The notes under the pieces are model-generated. The model saw only the letters and a program-made list of their open reading frames with translations, searched no databases and was not told the DNA's origin. A stretch of 6,650 nucleotides of DNA from an uncultured Alphaproteobacteria bacterium (lineage in GTDB: Bacteria > Pseudomonadota > Alphaproteobacteria > Micropepsales > Micropepsaceae). Both the position numbers and the translations under genes were made by a program. Below are positions 5,255 through 6,650 of the stretch, piece after piece. How positions within the stretch are numbered: position 1 is the stretch's first letter; each line of letters begins with the position of its first letter. The stretch spans positions 1-6,650 of the forward strand of contig CALDFO010000582.1 of NCBI GenBank assembly GCA_937942205.1, read 5' to 3'.

Positions 5255-6292
5255 ATGCCTGACCGGAAACTTCTGCGCGTACTGGCCGGAAGCGCCGAAA
5301 AGACTCCACCGGTCTGGCTGATGCGGCAGGCCGGCCGGTATCTGCCCGAATATCGCGCGGTGCGGGAAAAGGCCGGGTCTTTCTGGGACATGGCGCTGAA
5401 TCCGGATTATGCGGCGGAAGTGACGTTGCAGCCGATCCGCCGTTTCGGCTTTGACGCCGCCATCCTGTTTTCCGACATCCTGACGGTGCCCGAGGCGCTG
5501 GGGCAGAAAGTGACCTTCACCCCCGGAGAAGGCCCCAGCCTGACACCTGTGACCTCCGTGGCGGGTTTCAACCTGGATCGTGATGCCTGGGCTGCCTATT
5601 TCGAGCCGGTCTATGAGGCGCTGCGCCGGACCCGTGCCGGGCTGGACCGTGAAGGTTTCGCGGATACCACCCTGCTGGGCTTTTGCGGCGCGCCCTGGAC
5701 GCTGGCCACCTATCTGGCGGCGGGCGCGGGCGGCGACGAGCAGAAGGCCGCCAAGCTGTGGGCCTATCGCGATCCCAAGGGCTTTGGGCATCTTCTGGAT
5801 ATCCTCGCCGATTGCGTGGCCTTCCACCTGGTGCGCCAGCTGGACGCAGGCGCCGACGCGGTGCAGATCTTCGACAGCTGGGCCAGCGGCCTGCCTGACG
5901 CGCTGCATGAGCAGGTGGTCATCCGTCCCACCCGCGCGGTGGTGAAGAAGGTCCGCGCGGCGCGGCCCGATGCGCATATCATCGGCTTTCCCCGCGCCTC
6001 GACCCTGCAGGGTTATGAGAATTATGCCCGCGCCACCTCGGTGGAGGCGTTGTCGCTGGATACCGCCGTGCCCATGGGCTGGGCCGCCAAGACCATCGGC
6101 CCGCTCTGCGCGGCGCAGGGCAATCTGGATCCCATCGCGCTGATCGCGGGCGGCGCGGCGCTGGATGCGGCGGTGGACCGGATCCTGGACGCGATGCAAG
6201 GAACGCCTTTCATCTTCAATCTGGGCCATGGCATCCTGCCGGAGACGCCCATCGCCCATGTCGAGCAGATGCTGAAGCGCATCAGACAATGA
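5255..6292 (+). CDS. hemE: Uroporphyrinogen decarboxylase
   Basis: A 345-residue cytoplasmic enzyme that removes the four acetate carboxyls of uroporphyrinogen III to give coproporphyrinogen III, without cofactor, in heme synthesis. Motifs in order: PPVWLMRQAGRYLPEYR (18-34), the substrate-binding signature with Arg24 and Arg28; AILFSDILTVPEALG (69-83), with Asp74 at the position of the catalytic aspartate; GFCGAPWTLATYL (142-154), the second signature, with Tyr153; IFDSWASGLPD; GFPRAS; LDTAVPMGW; QGNLDP; and FNLGHGI (321-327), with His325. Length is normal. The ATG at 5255 is chosen because conserved sequence begins within 6 residues and GGAG lies 10 nt upstream; a TTG at 5159 would add a 32-residue His-rich extension of leader sequence. 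It overlaps hemH by ATGA. Confidence 0.97.
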   Translation: MPDRKLLRVLAGSAEKTPPVWLMRQAGRYLPEYRAVREKAGSFWDMALNPDYAAEVTLQPIRRFGFDAAILFSDILTVPEALGQKVTFTPGEGPSLTPVTSVAGFNLDRDAWAAYFEPVYEALRRTRAGLDREGFADTTLLGFCGAPWTLATYLAAGAGGDEQKAAKLWAYRDPKGFGHLLDILADCVAFHLVRQLDAGADAVQIFDSWASGLPDALHEQVVIRPTRAVVKKVRAARPDAHIIGFPRASTLQGYENYARATSVEALSLDTAVPMGWAAKTIGPLCAAQGNLDPIALIAGGAALDAAVDRILDAMQGTPFIFNLGHGILPETPIAHVEQMLKRIRQ

Positions 6293-6639
6293 AGCTGGCC
6301 GTCATCCTGTTCAATCTGGGCGGCCCGGATGGACCCGATGCCGTGCGGCCCTTCCTGCAGAATCTGTTCTGCGATCCGGCGATCATTTCCTTGCCCGGGA
6401 TCCTCCGCGCCCCGCTGGGCCGCTTCATCGCCAGACGCCGCGCCCCGGTGGCGCGGGAGATCTATGCCAAGATCGGCGGCGGCTCGCCCATCGTGCCGGA
6501 AACCGAGAAGCAGGCCCGCGCGCTGGAAGAAAGCCTGTCAGGCGACGGTGTGGAGGCGCGATGCTTCATCGCCATGCGCTATTGGCATCCCTTCAGCGAT
6601 GAGGCGGCGGCGCGGGTGTCCAGACCCAGGTCGCGTTGA
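6289..6639 (+). CDS. hemH: Ferrochelatase, N-terminal third only (early stop at window edge)
   Basis: Ferrochelatase inserts Fe2+ into protoporphyrin IX, the last step of protoheme synthesis. The first 110 or so residues are convincing: LFNLGGPDGPDAVRPFLQN (7-25) and LFCDPAII (26-33) at the N-terminus, IGGGSPIV (62-69), and FIAMRYWHPFSDEAA (93-107). After about residue 110 the reading diverges and a TGA ends it at codon 117, whereas the family has about 320-350 residues. The expected next motif, near PLYPQ, is not found in any forward frame of the last 33 bases. This may be a frameshift or deletion, a real truncation, or poor sequence at a contig end. The ATG overlaps the hemE stop (ATGA), so the pair is co-transcribed. 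Confidence 0.85.
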   Translation: MKLAVILFNLGGPDGPDAVRPFLQNLFCDPAIISLPGILRAPLGRFIARRRAPVAREIYAKIGGGSPIVPETEKQARALEESLSGDGVEARCFIAMRYWHPFSDEAAARVSRPRSR

Positions 6640-6650
6640 CCCAGGCTCCA

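Noticed and set aside
5165..6289. A 374-codon open frame antisense to hemE
   Set aside because: It mirrors hemE almost end to end, has an arbitrary Arg/Gln/His-rich composition, and is the usual by-product of GC-rich third positions; hemE itself has full family motifs.
1..6650. Defence system, mobile element, CRISPR or horizontally acquired island
   Set aside because: All genes are core housekeeping families in a familiar alphaproteobacterial order with uniform base composition; no repeats or recombinase genes were seen.

Overview
This is a GC-rich stretch of ordinary chromosome from an alphaproteobacterium. Gene content and order point to that class: a lipoprotein gene (probably mltA) and a Tim44/TimA gene diverge from secB. 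A tightly packed reverse-strand run follows, in transcription order PEP synthase/PPDK regulatory protein (RP001/DUF299 family), maf, aroE, coaE, dnaQ. The regulatory-protein gene then diverges from hemE-hemH. I cannot name the genus. No tRNA, rRNA, CRISPR array, insertion sequence or phage gene was seen.

Layout. 1-688 (reverse): the first 22 codons of a lipoprotein, preceded by and overlapping the Tim44-domain gene. 689-860: divergent gap upstream of secB, holding an 8-bp inverted repeat and no convincing promoter. 861-1337 (forward): secB. 1338-1356: 19-bp convergent gap with a weak hairpin. 1357-4941 (reverse): five genes whose ends overlap by 1 to 14 bases, four of them starting with GTG. 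They are read from one alpha-type promoter at 4963-4988. 4942-5254: 313 bp divergent gap. 5255-6639 (forward): hemE and the start of hemH, joined by an ATGA overlap.

How the genes work together. The reverse cluster is a housekeeping mix: control of pyruvate/PEP interconversion, nucleotide-pool sanitation (Maf), the fourth step from DAHP in the shikimate pathway (AroE), the last step of CoA synthesis (CoaE) and replication proofreading (DnaQ). SecB and the Tim44-like protein belong to protein export and the envelope. HemE and HemH are late steps of heme synthesis.

The most interesting part is the gap between the RP001-family gene and hemE. In Caulobacter crescentus the chromosomal origin (Cori) lies between these same two genes. 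Here the gap carries a near-match to a DnaA box over the RP001-family start codon, weaker relatives beside it, a GC-rich hairpin, and an AT-richer, almost G-free tract ending in a hairpin that hides the hemE ribosome binding site. Perfect DnaA boxes and paired CtrA sites are absent, so origin function is an inference from gene order. A second oddity is hemH, which stops after 116 codons at the window edge in sequence that no longer resembles ferrochelatase.
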